Below are positions 30,871 to 31,004 of a DNA stretch of 31,004 nucleotides, in pieces (the stretch's first letter is position 1; every line of letters begins with the position of its first letter). Source of the stretch: Tannerella sp. (GTDB taxonomy: Bacteria > Bacteroidota > Bacteroidia > Bacteroidales > Tannerellaceae); assembly GCA_031277235.1 (NCBI GenBank), contig JAITMT010000272.1, positions 1-31,004 on the forward strand, given 5' to 3'. Below the pieces are notes generated by a model, which made no database searches, had not been told where the DNA came from, and saw nothing but the letters and a program-made list of their open reading frames with translations. Made by a program: the position numbers and the translations under genes.

Positions 30871-31004
30871 TTATTCCGACTTTTTCGCCTCGTGCATCAT
30901 CAAGTCTTCGATGATTTTAGCCACTTCTTCGATGGGGAGTTTCCAGGTCAGGTGTTCGTGTGGACCTTGCGGATCGTCCTGCCACGTGTTGCTACCGTCG
31001 GGAT
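30871..31004 (-). CDS. C-terminal end of an unidentified protein (5' part outside window)
   Basis: An open frame enters from the right edge on the minus strand and ends at a TAA (30873-30871). The 44 visible residues include PDGSNTWQDDPQGPHEHLTW, then KLPIEEVAKIIEDLMMHEAK and KSE. The end looks like real coding sequence: hydrophilic, then a helical tail, with codon use similar to its neighbours. I do not recognise the family. It converges on the PBP1A gene. Its start and length cannot be determined here. Confidence 0.6.
   Translation of the reverse strand, partial: PDGSNTWQDDPQGPHEHLTWKLPIEEVAKIIEDLMMHEAKKSE

Overview
The window looks like a chromosomal segment of a Bacteroidota member, most likely order Bacteroidales. 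The basis is: promoters of the TTTG / TAnnTTTG type in front of several genes; AT-rich leaders that mostly lack a Shine-Dalgarno sequence; a type III glutamine synthetase; an LL-diaminopimelate aminotransferase; DUF3791/DUF3990-type genes; FISUMP and M16 secreted proteins; and intergenic spaces filled with short palindromes. I see no rRNA, tRNA, transposase, integrase, phage gene or CRISPR array. Genus and species cannot be read from the sequence.

Layout. Bases 1-9447 are read leftwards: enolase (3' end cut by the window edge), glutamine synthetase III, dapL, a secreted DUF2059 plus SecD-like protein, a 23-codon remnant of a DUF3990 gene and its DUF3791 partner. Then come a ClbS/DfsB-like protein, an AroQ/PchB-like chorismate mutase and a zinc-ribbon protein, an array of three palindromes, and a tightly packed ogt-dapF-FISUMP set. 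A large M16 metallopeptidase (9515-12415, leftward) is divergent from a GH78 alpha-L-rhamnosidase (12578-14791, rightward). The latter converges on a GH2 beta-mannosidase-like enzyme (15172-17820, leftward). A retropepsin-like PDZ lipoprotein (rightward) converges on a leftward pair, an MFS transporter and a membrane-anchored MutS-like ATPase. The right third is read rightwards: L-fucose isomerase, a palindrome-rich spacer, a phosphohexomutase, and a tatA-tatC-PBP1A cluster. A leftward partial gene closes the window.

How the genes fit together. Most of the content is core metabolism and envelope biology. DapL and DapF supply meso-diaminopimelate for lysine and peptidoglycan, and PBP1A polymerises and cross-links that peptidoglycan. 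GlnN assimilates ammonia. Enolase and the phosphohexomutase belong to central carbon metabolism. GH78, GH2 and FucI point to use of deoxyhexose- and mannose-containing glycans. TatAC exports folded proteins. Ogt repairs alkylated DNA.

I do not see a complete, convincingly new defence or mobile system. The points most worth a second look are the decayed DUF3791/DUF3990 pair, the soluble SecD-P1-like protein, two designs of palindromic repeat cluster, 7-bp repeats placed right after two stop codons, and the membrane MutS-like protein.
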